Shown here in pieces: positions 31,753 to 41,880 of a stretch of 64,000 nucleotides of DNA. A model generated the notes under the pieces. It was not told the origin of the DNA and made no database searches. It saw only the letters and a program-made list of their open reading frames with translations. Made by a program: the position numbers and the translations under genes. The DNA comes from an uncultured Paracoccaceae bacterium (GTDB lineage Bacteria; Pseudomonadota; Alphaproteobacteria; Rhodobacterales; Rhodobacteraceae), in contig CAJJAK010000013.1 in the NCBI GenBank assembly GCA_905182165.1, positions 44,540 to 108,539 on the forward strand, written 5' to 3'. Numbering within the stretch: the stretch's first letter is position 1; every line of letters starts with the position of its first letter.

Positions 31753-32459
31753 TACACTGAATTAACAACATTTTCTATTAAAAATTTTGGGATTTCACCT
31801 ATGTCATTAAGTACCACATCAGCATAGCTGTTTAGTTCACTTTTTTGCGCTACTCCTGTTAAAACTCCCACACAAATCATATTTGCAGATCGACCAGCGA
31901 TTAGGTCATGTGTGCTGTCTCCAACCATTAGCACTGTTTCTGCTTTTAGTTTAAAGCGTCTGCAAAACTCTTTTTGCATTCCAGAATTTGGCTTGAAACC
32001 ATACCCACTATCTGAGCCAACGACAAAATCAAAAAAATCAAAAATTATTTTTGATTTTAAGTGTGCAATAGCTGGTAAACTTCCATCATTTGTTGCTACA
32101 CCAAGTTTCAAGCCTTTAGCTCTTAATTCTATTAAAAGTGGTTTTAAAGGAACAGCTGCCATTATTTCGGCTGATTTTGCTACCTCATTTATATAATTTA
32201 TTAATTCAATAATATTCCACTTTGGTAAAAACGATATTATTTTGTTTGCAATTTCTTTTGGCGTCCCAGCAATAACAACACTATCACTTAAAAACTCTTC
32301 AGTACGGTAATTATAACCAATATGATTCCCTAGTTTTATTGCTTCTTCGATATTATTATTACTAATCTCCGTAAGAAATACTTTTGCCCATTTACCCCAT
32401 GTTTTCTGAAAATCAAAAAGTGTTCCATCTTTATCAAATAAGATACCTGCAATCTTCAT
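31752..32459 (-). CDS. HAD-family hydrolase, phosphoglycolate phosphatase-like
   Basis: 235-residue haloacid dehalogenase phosphatase. Motif I is LFDKDGTLFDFQKTW, motif II VATNDGS, the lysine is in GFKPNSG and motif IV MVGDSTHDLIAGRSA. A helical cap lies between motifs I and II. Likely a small-phosphometabolite phosphatase (Gph-like); the substrate cannot be read. Last gene of the ispD-ispF-pgpA-cinA-gph run, starting 29 bases after the cinA stop. Intact. Confidence 0.85.
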   Translation of the reverse strand: MKIAGILFDKDGTLFDFQKTWGKWAKVFLTEISNNNIEEAIKLGNHIGYNYRTEEFLSDSVVIAGTPKEIANKIISFLPKWNIIELINYINEVAKSAEIMAAVPLKPLLIELRAKGLKLGVATNDGSLPAIAHLKSKIIFDFFDFVVGSDSGYGFKPNSGMQKEFCRRFKLKAETVLMVGDSTHDLIAGRSANMICVGVLTGVAQKSELNSYADVVLNDIGEIPKFLIENVVNSV

Positions 32460-32488
32460 TTTGGATCCTCATAATCGAAGCTAAATTA

Positions 32489-32959
32489 TTATTCAGTTAG
32501 AGTATTAATTAATAGTTTTAGTGCATACTTAACAGACTTAATTCTTACATTTTCTCTACCAATTGCTCCAAATTCGATAGTTTTTGATATTATTTTTTTA
32601 TTAAACGTCACTCCAAAACACACACGACCCTCTGGTTTGTTTTCAGAACCACCTGGCCCAGCAATTCCGGTAATACTGACCGAGACTGTTGAATTAGTTA
32701 TATTTCGACAATTTATTGCCATTTCAATTGCAACTTCCTCAGAAACAGCACCATAATTTTGTAAAGTTTTTGGTGAAACTGATAAATTTTTGATTTTTGC
32801 ATTATTTGAATAAACTATAAATCCTTCATTAAAAATTTTGGAGGCACCTGGTTCAGATGTAATTGCTTGGGCTAATGCCCCACCGGTACAACTCTCAGCC
32901 GTACTTATAAGTATTTTTTTATTTATGCATATTGTTTGTAATATTTTTATGGATTGCAT
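32489..32959 (-). CDS. CinA C-terminal domain protein (nicotinamide-nucleotide amidase)
   Basis: 156-residue stand-alone PncC/CinA_C domain: ISTAESCTGGALAQAITSEP, IVYSNNAKIKNLSVSP, and SITGIAGPGGSENKPEGRVC. In E. coli and relatives this domain deamidates NMN to nicotinate mononucleotide in pyridine-nucleotide recycling. The N-terminal MoCF domain of full CinA is absent, which is normal for the stand-alone form. Part of the ispDF-pgpA-cinA operon. Intact. Confidence 0.9.
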   Translation of the reverse strand: MQSIKILQTICINKKILISTAESCTGGALAQAITSEPGASKIFNEGFIVYSNNAKIKNLSVSPKTLQNYGAVSEEVAIEMAINCRNITNSTVSVSITGIAGPGGSENKPEGRVCFGVTFNKKIISKTIEFGAIGRENVRIKSVKYALKLLINTLTE

Positions 32960-32968
32960 ATTAACTCT

Positions 32969-33445
32969 TTAAAATAAAAATAAATAAATGGTCATGATTA
33001 ATCCTGCTAATATTCCTGCTAAAACGTCATCGAACATAACGCCAAAACCAGTGTTAAGGTTATCCGCCCACTTTATTGGTCCTATTTTAACGATATCAAA
33101 AATTCTGAAAAGAATAAATGTCGCAAATAATTCTTTATATGGGAAGTCTTCAGTTTTATTAAAATTATCATTTAAGAAGAAGAGTAACGGCAGCATTCCT
33201 ATCCATTGACCAACTAACTCATCAATTACAACTTCTGATGGATCAGTGTTTTGAGTTTGTAATATCATCTTGTGACTAACCCACCATCCCAAAAAAAATA
33301 CAATGAAGGTACACAATATAAAAGGATAAAGACCTATGATATTAAAGATTAGTACACCTAAAATAATCGCCAAAATACTACTAAATGTGCCAGGAGCGAA
33401 GGGGAAATATCCAGAGTAAAAAAATGTCCCTAAAAGCTTAATCAT
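32969..33445 (-). CDS. pgpA: Phosphatidylglycerophosphatase A
   Basis: 158-residue inner-membrane lipid phosphatase that makes phosphatidylglycerol from its phosphate. Four hydrophobic segments. Signature: TFFYSGYFPFAPGTFSSILA near the N-terminus, VVIDELVGQWIGMLPL mid-protein, LFRIFDIVKIGPIKWADNL, and GFGVMFDDVLAGI near the C-terminus. It overlaps the ispF stop region by 8 bases. Intact. Confidence 0.93.
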   Translation of the reverse strand: MIKLLGTFFYSGYFPFAPGTFSSILAIILGVLIFNIIGLYPFILCTFIVFFLGWWVSHKMILQTQNTDPSEVVIDELVGQWIGMLPLLFFLNDNFNKTEDFPYKELFATFILFRIFDIVKIGPIKWADNLNTGFGVMFDDVLAGILAGLIMTIYLFLF

Positions 33446-33962
33446 TTTTTAATACGGTGGCGATTGCTTGAGCGGCGATGCCCTCTTTCCGACCAATGTA
33501 GCCTAACTTTTCGTTTGTTGTTGCTTTAACGCTTATTCTCTCTTCATCAATAAGTAATACTTCCGAGAGGTATTGTATCATTTTTTGAGCATGAGGTTGA
33601 ATTTTGGGCTCTTCGCAAATTATTGTGCAATCTATATTTGAAATCATGTATCCTTTTTCCGTCACTAGTTTGGATGCATGATCTAAAAATATCTTAGATT
33701 TTGCATTTTTCCACTTTGGGTTATCGGGTGGAAACCACGTTCCAATATCTCCCTCTGCAATTGCCCCATAGATTGCGTCAGTTATTGCATGCATAGCAAC
33801 GTCAGCATCGGAATGTCCCTTTAAAGATTTGCTAAATGGTATTTTCAAACCACACAGTATAAGCTCAGTGCCTTTTTCAAAAGCATGTACATCATAACCT
33901 ATGCCTGTCTTTACGAACAACTGATTTTTTAACATTTTATTTGATTGATTAATGTGAGCCAT
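33438..33962 (-). CDS. ispF: 2-C-methyl-D-erythritol 2,4-cyclodiphosphate synthase
   Basis: MEP isoprenoid pathway enzyme forming the cyclodiphosphate. The metal-binding D-x-H is in GIGYDVHAFEKG. SLKGHSDADVAMHAITDAI and the KATTNEKLGYIGRKEGIAA C-terminal signature are present. The N-terminal 15 residues overlap the end of ispD by 14 bases. Stand-alone, not fused with IspD as in some alphaproteobacteria. Intact. Confidence 0.96.
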   Translation of the reverse strand: MAHINQSNKMLKNQLFVKTGIGYDVHAFEKGTELILCGLKIPFSKSLKGHSDADVAMHAITDAIYGAIAEGDIGTWFPPDNPKWKNAKSKIFLDHASKLVTEKGYMISNIDCTIICEEPKIQPHAQKMIQYLSEVLLIDEERISVKATTNEKLGYIGRKEGIAAQAIATVLKND

Positions 33963-34597
33963 GGTTGTTATCTTTATATTTTTTTCTTAATTCAATAATT
34001 TCTACTTTTAATCCGTTGTTTATTGCTAATTCAACATCGTCATTTGCATAATTATCATTTGATTTATAATTATTAATTATATCTTTATTAAAAAACCCTT
34101 GAGGTGTTTGTGCCATGAATACATTTCGGCGATTTTCTACTTTTAATACAATATTTTTTTCCACTCTCCATAGAGTGTCTGTTGCTTTTATACCAGGAGA
34201 AGCTGCACCACTTTCTTTAGTTTTGTAAATAATATTTTTTATTAATTCCTTACTAACAAAAGGTCTAGCTCCATCGTGTATAAGAACTAAATCATTATAC
34301 TGTGTGCATTTTAATCCTTCATAAACACTATCTTGTCTTGTATTGCCTCCGTAGGTAATTGTTACTTTTTTTGTTAGTAATGGCATTATCTTAGTATCAA
34401 AATATTCTTGATGAATTTTTGATATAACTACTATTATTTCATCGACAATGTTTAATTCTGCAAAACGTCTTATAGTTAGCGCCAATAATTGGTATGCCAC
34501 CAATTTTCTGATATTGTTTTGGTATTGTTCCACCAACTCGTGTTCCATCACCAGCGGAAACTATAATAGCCTTTATTTTTAAAGAGACTTCATTCAT
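33949..34597 (-). CDS. ispD: 2-C-methyl-D-erythritol 4-phosphate cytidylyltransferase, one frameshift
   Basis: MEP pathway enzyme activating methylerythritol phosphate with CTP. ATG 34597 opens MNEVSLKIKAIIVSAGDGTR, then VGGTIPKQYQKIGGIPI (nucleotide-binding loop). A slip near 34490 leads to LALTIRRFAELNIVDEIIVV, GGNTRQDSVYEGL, VLIHDGARPFVS and FMAQTPQGF, all family signatures. About 215 residues in total. First gene of the ispD-ispF-pgpA-cinA-gph run, divergent from dusB across 82 bases. Confidence 0.94.
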
Positions 34598-34679
34598 GAG
34601 TGACTTTTACCTTTGATTAGTAATAGTTTGATTGCTTATTATATAATTTCTTTTTAAACATGCTACAATATTTAAAAGA

Positions 34680-35660
34680 ATGAAAATGGCTAACTTTTTA
34701 TCAGAACAAAAAATATCGTCTCCTGTATTTTTGGCCCCATTGGCTGGAATAACAGATTTGCCTTTCCGGAATTTGGTTAATAGTTTTGGAGCAGGTTTGG
34801 TGGTTTCCGAAATAGTTGCTTCAAAAGAACTCATTGTTGGGGGGAAAAATGCTTTAGCAAGAGCTAGCATTGGAGCACACGTTGAAAACACTTCTGTCCA
34901 AATTAGCGGATCTGATCCATTGATAATGGCTGAGTGTGCTCGTATGTGTGAAGATCACGGAGCAAAAATTATTGATATTAATATGGGCTGCCCTGCTAAA
35001 AAGGTAGTTAATGGATATGCTGGCTCTGCGCTCATGCAAGATATAAAGGCTGCTAAAGAAATTATTGAACACGTTGTAAATGCTGTCAAAGTTCCGGTCA
35101 CGTTAAAAACACGGTTAGGTTGGGATGATAAAAAACTTAATGCACCTGAACTATGTCTGATAGCACAAGATTTGGGCACACAATTGATTACTTTACACGG
35201 AAGGACACGTTGCCAATTTTTCAAAGGTACAGCTGATTGGGAACGGATTAGCGATACTGTTAATGCATTGCAAATTCCAGTCATTGCGAATGGTGATATT
35301 ACAGATGTTAGTTCTGCTAGGCGAGCTCTTAAACTATCTGGTGCAGCTGGTATTATGATAGGTAGAGGGGTCGGGGGAAAGCCTTGGTTATTGGCAGAAA
35401 TTTCTCATGTATTATTTAATACAAAACCACCAAAAATCCCTAGTGCCCAATCTTTTTGCGAAATGATGGTATTGCATTATGAAGCCGCTTTAACGTTTTA
35501 TGGAGATACTTTGGGCGTGAGATCGGTAAGAAAGCATATAAACTGGTATTTAGGTTATATGGGTATAACTGACGGTAAAATTAGAAAAAAAATTCTTACT
35601 GAGGAGAACCCAAGTTTGGTTATTAACATGATAAAATCACTAATTGACTTAGAACGCTGA
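34680..35660 (+). CDS. dusB: tRNA-dihydrouridine synthase B (NifR3)
   Basis: FMN enzyme reducing uridine to dihydrouridine in tRNA. 326 residues, intact. FLAPLAGITDLPFRNLVNSF, the catalytic cysteine in INMGCPAKKVVNGYAGSALM, TLKTRLGWDD and IPVIANGDITD are family motifs. It heads the nifR3-ntrBC-ntrYX run, the well-known alphaproteobacterial arrangement, and ends only 16 bases before ntrB. Confidence 0.96.
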   Translation: MKMANFLSEQKISSPVFLAPLAGITDLPFRNLVNSFGAGLVVSEIVASKELIVGGKNALARASIGAHVENTSVQISGSDPLIMAECARMCEDHGAKIIDINMGCPAKKVVNGYAGSALMQDIKAAKEIIEHVVNAVKVPVTLKTRLGWDDKKLNAPELCLIAQDLGTQLITLHGRTRCQFFKGTADWERISDTVNALQIPVIANGDITDVSSARRALKLSGAAGIMIGRGVGGKPWLLAEISHVLFNTKPPKIPSAQSFCEMMVLHYEAALTFYGDTLGVRSVRKHINWYLGYMGITDGKIRKKILTEENPSLVINMIKSLIDLER

Positions 35661-35676
35661 GAGAGTTTGGAAAAAT

Positions 35677-36723
35677 ATGATCTCAGCGCCACTCGGCGCT
35701 GAGATATTATTGCCAATTTCCTGTATTTTGCCGTAAAAAAGGTGCAATTATTGATGTTAATCCTTCTGCTGAGATTTACCTGAAAACTGCAAAGAAAAAT
35801 TTGCTTAATAAAACAATGCATGAGGTTTTTCGTAGTGATATTGATTTTCTAAAACATTTTGAAAGCTTTTCAAAAAACCAAGGTAATTTAAAGTTTAAAA
35901 GTATTTTTATTCAAGTAAACGAAGAAATGATTTTATCTGATATATGGGTTGTGCCTTTTGATAGCAATTTTCTAATTATGCTGGAGGCTGATAATAATAA
36001 AAACTTTAGAAACTGTCTTACTAATAAGGCAACAAGCTTGGCGAGAAATGGCTAAGCAGGTAGCGCATGAAATAAAAAACCCATTTGGCGGTTCCGGATG
36101 CAGCGCAATTGTTAGAAATGTCTCTGTCTAGCGAAGATAGGAAATTAACTGGGTTAATCGTTAAGGAAACTAAGAGGATAATGAGTTTAATAGAACAATT
36201 TGATAAGTTTGGCGATTTACGAAAACCAGAATTAAAGAAAATTAACATACATGATGTTTTGGAAAATTTACTAGAAAATTTAAAATGTTAGAAAAAAATA
36301 TTTCTTTTTCGGATGATTACGATCCGTCGTTGCCTTTAACTCTAGGAGACAGAGTCCAGCTTGAACAAGTTTTTATAAACCTAATTGATAATTCTGCTCA
36401 CGCACTTAAAAATATAGATAATGGAGTGATTACATTCAGGACATTTTTTGAAAAAGGGTTATCAATTTTAACTTCAGAAGGCATTAAGAAAGAATTACCA
36501 CTGCAAATAGAAGTCGAAGATAATGGAGCTGGAATTTCTCCTGCCTTATTGGAAAAGATATTTGATCCCTTCATTTCAGGATCAATTAATGGAACTGGGC
36601 TTGGTCTTTCTTTGGTATCTAAAATAATTTTTTGGTCATAACGGTTTAATTAGTATTACAAGTAAAAAGAACAAAACCAAGGTAAAAATTGCAATGCCAA
36701 TTTTTTTGGATAAGGTGAAGTAA
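35677..36723 (+). CDS. ntrB: Nitrogen regulation histidine kinase NtrB, several frameshifts
   Basis: Cytoplasmic PAS/histidine kinase that, under PII control, phosphorylates NtrC. ATG 35677 gives MISAPLGAEILLPIS, then after a slip CRKKGAIIDVNPSAEIYLKT (PAS). The H-box MAKQVAHEIKNP spans slips near 36045 and 36080 and is followed by AAQLLEMSLSSEDRKLTGLI. After slips near 36285 and 36625 come the N-box (INLIDNSAHALKN), DNGAGISPALLEKIFDPF and GTGLGLSLVSKI. The stop TAA 36721 abuts the ntrC ATG. A GC-rich perfect hairpin lies directly over the start codon region. Confidence 0.88.
35680..35705. repeat. GC-rich perfect hairpin at the ntrB start
   Basis: ATCTCAGCGCC and GGCGCTGAGAT form an 11-base perfect stem around a 4-base loop (ACTC), starting at the last base of the ntrB ATG. 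It is conspicuous in an AT-rich region. It may control ntrB translation or terminate dusB transcripts, but there is no T-run after it. Confidence 0.6.
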
Positions 36724-38073
36724 ATGGATGGAACTGTATTAGTTGCTGATGACGACAAGACCATTAGGACTGTTCTAACACAGGCTTTAACTAGAGCAGG
36801 ATGCAAGGTTCAGGCAACGGCCTCTTTGGTGACTCTTATGAGATGGGTTAGCGAGGGGAAAGGTAATTTAGTTATTTCTGATATTATAATGCCTGATGGT
36901 AATGGATTAGAATTACTGCCAGAGATACGCAAGATGCGTCCAGATTTGCCTGTCATCATAATTTCAGCACAAAACACTCTTACTACTGCGATTAAGGTAG
37001 AGGAGGGGAGAGCTTTTGATTATTTGCCAAAACCATTTGATTTACCAAATTTATTACATAAGGCTTCGTTGGGATTGAATAATATAGAAAGTGGAATTGG
37101 TAAGAAATTACCTCCATTAAGTGAAAACCTCCCACTTATAGGCTCATCGCCAGCTATGTTGGAAGTGTATCGTAAATTAGCAAAATTAATGAATTTGGAA
37201 GATACAGTGTTTATTTTTGGTGAGAAGTGGTACTGGCAAAACATTAATAGCTAACACGATACATAATTTTAGCGATAGAAGGAATTTACCATTTATTAAA
37301 GTTGATCATGAATTTTTTTCTAATTTTGAATGAACTCTTGATTTTTTTAAAAGTGCAAAGGGTGGCTCGATCCTTATTGAGGATATTGATTTACTTGATC
37401 AGCAAAGGCAGAAAACGTTAAGGCTTCTACTTGACTATGATTTCGAAATTAGTCCGAGATTTTTAATAACAGCTAAATCACAAGATTCTGGAAAATTTTC
37501 TGATAATAATTTTGAACCAAGTCTATTATTTCGTGTTAATAAGTTAACAATTAATGTTCCAGCCACTTCGGTTTAGATTAAGTGATCTTGATTCTTTGGT
37601 TCAGCATTTTCTGCTCGAAATAATGCTGATCGAGACCATATGAATTTAATCATGATTGTCTGAATGCATTGAGGGCGTTTGAGTGGCCTGGAAATGTTAG
37701 ACAGCTTAAAAAATATTATATATTCACTTTCTTTAAACTCTATCGATAACAATATTTCAACTGAAGATCTTAAAGTTATTTTAAATGAACAGCCTAAATT
37801 TGCTAAACTAAATACCAGCAGGAAAAGTTGTCAGATGCAGTTGAGGAGCATCTAAATATCTATTTCGAACGTCATGGAAAATTGCTACCAACTGATGGAC
37901 TTTACAAACGTATTCTTAAGGAAGTTGAAAATCCTTTAATTCGGATAGCGCTTAATGCTTGTGGTGGCAATCAATTGAAATGTGCAAAACTTTTAGGGAT
38001 AAATCGCAATACATTGCGTAAAAAAATTGAAGAAAGTGATATTTACGTGACAAAGAATAAAAAAATGAGATAA
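36724..38073 (+). CDS. ntrC: Nitrogen regulator NtrC without GAFTGA, frameshifted
   Basis: Response regulator of the NtrBC nitrogen-limitation system. Receiver: [19 protein letters not shown], phospho-acceptor in [13 protein letters not shown], and LPKPFDLPN. The AAA+ region reads [19 protein letters not shown] (Walker A, after a slip near 37220), then [17 protein letters not shown] (Walker B). The intervening segment is short and lacks GAFTGA, as in Rhodobacter NtrC, which works with sigma-70 polymerase. Further slips near 37340, 37575, 37660 and 37820. C-terminal Fis [31 protein letters not shown]. Co-directional with ntrB and ntrY. Confidence 0.88.
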
Positions 38074-38098
38074 TATTACAACATTAATTAGTAAACTT

Positions 38099-40365
38099 AT
38101 GTTATCAAGCGAAATAATGAAAAATAAAGTTATACAAAATTTAATAATGAAGCGGTCTCTTTCAACTATATTTAGTAAGGCAAGTCGCTATTGGAATAAT
38201 CCGCGCCTTCAGAATTATGCGACTATACTTGTTGTTATAATTGGTCCGGCATTAGCTATATCAACATTATTTTATCTTAATATAGTAGAGCAAGAAATTC
38301 GTTCACAAAGCTTTAGGGCAATTTTATTAGCCGATGTTATTTATGTTATAACTATAGCTTCTTTAGTTATAAAACGCATTGCAATCGTTGTTGCTGCCAG
38401 GAGAGCCAAATCTGCTGGTTCAAGATTACACCTCAGATTAACGGGTGTTCATCTACTGCCTCTTTAATACCAACTATATTAGTAGCTATATTTGCAATGA
38501 TAACAATTAATTTTGGATTAGAAGAGTGGTTTTCTACCAGGGTCAGTAATGTTGTTAAGTCTAGCCATGCGGCAGCATTAGCTTATGAAACTGAACATGA
38601 AGAAGGCCTTAGAAGCGATGTTATTACATTCGCATCTGCTTTGGATTCTAGGTATTCTCAAGTTGGATCAGTAAATTCAGCGGTGCTTAGATTGTGGTTA
38701 TCTGAGATACAGCCACAGTTTCAAAGGGGTTTTCGTGAAGCATTTATAATCAACTCCTCAGGAGATTTAATTTTACGTGGAGAAAGAAGTTATGAGTTTG
38801 ATTTTGAAGAACCACCAAGTGATTTTTTAGAACTAATACATAATGATGGAATAGTTATTATCAAAGATTGGGTAAATAATGAATTCAGAGCAATAAATCA
38901 TTAAATTCTTATCAAGATAAGTTTTTGTATGTAAGCCGGATCGTTGACGGAAGTATCCTAAACTTACTTGATGAAACTCAAAGAACAGTGAAGCAGTACC
39001 AACAACATGAAAATGATCGATCTATGCTGCTTTTTGATTTTGCCATTATTTATATTGCATTTGCTGTTTTGTTAATATTAGCGGCAGTGTGGGTTGGGCT
39101 TTGGTTTGCGGAAAGGATTGCTCATCCAGTAGGTCAACTTGCAGCAGCTGCACAAAGAGTTGGCTCAGGAGATTTGGAGATCAGAGTATCAATTGATCAA
39201 AATGATGATGAAATTTCTATGTTAGGTCGTGTATTCAATCAAATGACTAGACAACTTAAAGGTCAACGTGACGCATTATTAGACGCAAATAAAACGTCAG
39301 AAGCTGGGAGAAGACAATTTGACTCTGTATTATCTAGTGTCACTTCAGGCGTTATTGGCTTAAATGTTTTAGAAGAGATAGACTTTATCAATCCTGCTGC
39401 ATCAAATATGCTTGATCTAAATTTGATAAATTGTAATATTTCAGATTTAACAGGTTCCAGAGTTTGGAGAGCTTTTTTTAAAGTTAAAAGGAGAGAAAGC
39501 TGGTGCAGCACGCGGAGAGATTCAGGTTTCAAGAGATGAAAAACTTGAAAATTTATTAGTCCGAATTGATAAAAGAGAGAATAATATAGGAACTTTAGAA
39601 GGTTATGTGGTGACTTTTGATGATGTTACAGATTTAGTAAATGCACAGAGAATGGCAGCTTGGGGTGACGTTGCTAGGCGTATCGCCCATGAGATTAAAA
39701 ACCCACTAACACCAATGCGTTTATCTGCAGAAAGGTTGAAACAAAAATTTATGCCAATAGCGGGGGCGAATAAAGAAAGTCTAATCCAGTATACTGATGT
39801 TATTATTAGACAAACGGGAGATCTCAGAAGAATAGTAGATGAGTTTTCTCAATTTGCACGCATGCCAGTACCCCAAAGATGTCTTTCAGATTTAATCAAG
39901 ATTATTGATGATGTCATCCACTTAGAAACGTCTAGAGATAGCTCAATAGCTAAAGTCTTGTTTGAGAAACCGGAGCCAATATTGCTAATGATTGATCCAG
40001 CTATGATAACTCAGTCTTTAACTAATTTGATTAAGAATGCTGGCGAGGCTATTGAAACATTTATCAACAAGAATGAAATAGATGATTATCAACCTATCAT
40101 TAATATTAATGTGAGTAACTCAGAATTAGAAACAATCATTACAATTTCTGATAATGGGATTGGATTACCAAAAGATAGAACAAGATTATTTGAGCCCTAT
40201 ATGACCACTCGTGAAAAAGGAACGGGGCTTGGATTGCCAATTGTTAAAAAAATAATAGAGGAACATAGTGGTGAGTTTTACTTAGAAGATGCACCAATTT
40301 TTGAAAACAATAACCATATAGGCACTTCTGCTACAATAAAACTTTTTAAGAGTGAATTAAGATAG
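38099..40365 (+). CDS. ntrY: Nitrogen sensor kinase NtrY, frameshifted
   Basis: Large membrane histidine kinase of the NtrYX system (nitrogen/redox and envelope responses in alphaproteobacteria). N-terminal helices: TILVVIIGPALAISTLFYL and LLADVIYVITIASLVI. A third (IPTILVAIFAMITINFGL) follows a slip near 38460. Then a periplasmic/PAS-like region, a helix (IIYIAFAVLLILAAVWVGLW), HAMP (RIAHPVGQLAAAAQRVGSGD), PAS and kinase. H-box: RRIAHEIKNPLTPMRLSAER. N- and G-boxes: LTNLIKNAGEAI, DNGIGLPKD, GTGLGLPIVKKI. Other slips near 38900 and 39460. About 750 residues in total. Confidence 0.93.
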
Positions 40366-40406
40366 ATTTATTTTAGGTAAATTGAACAAAAAAGAAGGAT
40401 AATAGA

Positions 40407-41771
40407 TTGGGTAATATACTAATTGTTGATGATGAAAAAGATATAAGACAGTTAATTTCTGACATCCTTAAAGATGAGGGCTACTCTACAAAATTAGCTG
40501 CTAATAGTACTGAATGCATAAATGAAATAAATTCGTCTCCACCAGACTTACTCATTTTAGATATTTGGCTAAAGGATAGTCATATGGATGGAATTGATAT
40601 TTTGAAAGTCGCTCAAAGAGAAAATCTAAAAATTCCAATTATTATCATTTCTGGACATGGAAATATTGAAATTGCGGTCGCTGCGATTAAGCAAGGTGCA
40701 TATGATTTTATTGAAAAACCCTTTAATACAGATCAATTACTTGTTGTTATTAATAGAGCTATGGAAGTATCTAAATTACGGCGCGAAAACAGTGCATTAA
40801 AGATTCAGGATATTTCGCGATCAGAAATGATTGGAAAATCAACTACATTTAAAACCCTTAAAAATAATTTAGATAAAGTTACAAAATCAAACGGAAGAGT
40901 TCTATTAACTGGGCCACCCGGAAGTGGTAAAGAAGTAGCAGCTAGATATATTCATGCGAATTCAAACCGGAGTAATTTTCCTTTTATAACAATCAATTGT
41001 GCTTCCATTGAAAGCAATCGAATGGAGGAAGTGTTATTTGGGTCACAATATAAAGGAATTGATGTGGAACCTGGCCTGTTAGAAATGGCTCATGGTGGAG
41101 TGGTGTATTTTGATGAAGTCGCAGATATGCCTATAGGAACACAATCTAAAATTTTAAGAGTTTTAGTGGAACAACAATTTATTTGTTTAGGGGGTTCCGA
41201 TACAGTCAGAGTTGATTTGAGAGTTATTTCTTCAACAACAAAAAACTTAAAAGCTTTAATTACTGAAGGTAAATTTAGAGAAGACTTATATCATAGATTA
41301 AATGTGGTTCCAATTGAAGTTCCCTCGTTAGAGGATAGGAGAGATGATATCCCAGAACTCTCTTCACTTTTCCTTCAAGAACTACACAATCAACAAGGAT
41401 TAAGCGACAGGAAGCTTTCTGAGGATAGTTTAACTTTACTTCAATCCATGGAGTGGCCGGGAAACGTCAGACAGTTAAAAAACCATATTGAACGTATTTT
41501 GATCTTAGGACCAGAGGATGATTTCATTTCTGTTAATGAGTTAAATGAATTAAATCCTTCTTTTGAAGATGAAAACATAGAAACAGTTATTAATAATGTA
41601 GTAAGCTTACCCTTAAGGGAAGCTAGGGAGCTATTTGAAAGGGATTATCTTTTAACTCAGATCAATCGGTTTGGTGGAAATATAAGTAGAACAGCATCTT
41701 TTGTAGGAATGGAAAGATCTGCATTACATAGAAAACTTAAAGGTTTAGGTATCAAGAAGACCCAAAACTGA
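40407..41771 (+). CDS. ntrX: Nitrogen response regulator NtrX
   Basis: Response regulator partner of NtrY, 454 residues, intact. It starts at TTG 40407 (MGNILIVDDEKDIRQL). Phospho-acceptor in LLILDIWLKDSHMDG; SGHGNIEIAVAAIKQGAYDF and IEKPFNTDQ close the receiver. The AAA+ domain has TGPPGSGKEVAARYIH (Walker A) and GGVVYFDEVADMP (Walker B), with LFGSQYKGIDVEPGLLEMA in place of the GAFTGA loop, typical for NtrX. C-terminal HTH: RTASFVGMERSALHRKLKGL. Downstream 109 bases contain nothing recognisable before trkA. Confidence 0.95.
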   Translation: MGNILIVDDEKDIRQLISDILKDEGYSTKLAANSTECINEINSSPPDLLILDIWLKDSHMDGIDILKVAQRENLKIPIIIISGHGNIEIAVAAIKQGAYDFIEKPFNTDQLLVVINRAMEVSKLRRENSALKIQDISRSEMIGKSTTFKTLKNNLDKVTKSNGRVLLTGPPGSGKEVAARYIHANSNRSNFPFITINCASIESNRMEEVLFGSQYKGIDVEPGLLEMAHGGVVYFDEVADMPIGTQSKILRVLVEQQFICLGGSDTVRVDLRVISSTTKNLKALITEGKFREDLYHRLNVVPIEVPSLEDRRDDIPELSSLFLQELHNQQGLSDRKLSEDSLTLLQSMEWPGNVRQLKNHIERILILGPEDDFISVNELNELNPSFEDENIETVINNVVSLPLREARELFERDYLLTQINRFGGNISRTASFVGMERSALHRKLKGLGIKKTQN

Positions 41772-41880
41772 TCCTAGCGTTATGTAAATAAATTCAAAGA
41801 CATTGAAATATAGGACCAAGATGTTTAGTTGCAATAATTCTTCCAGTTTTAAAGAGTAAAATTAACTCCAGGAGTTTAAA

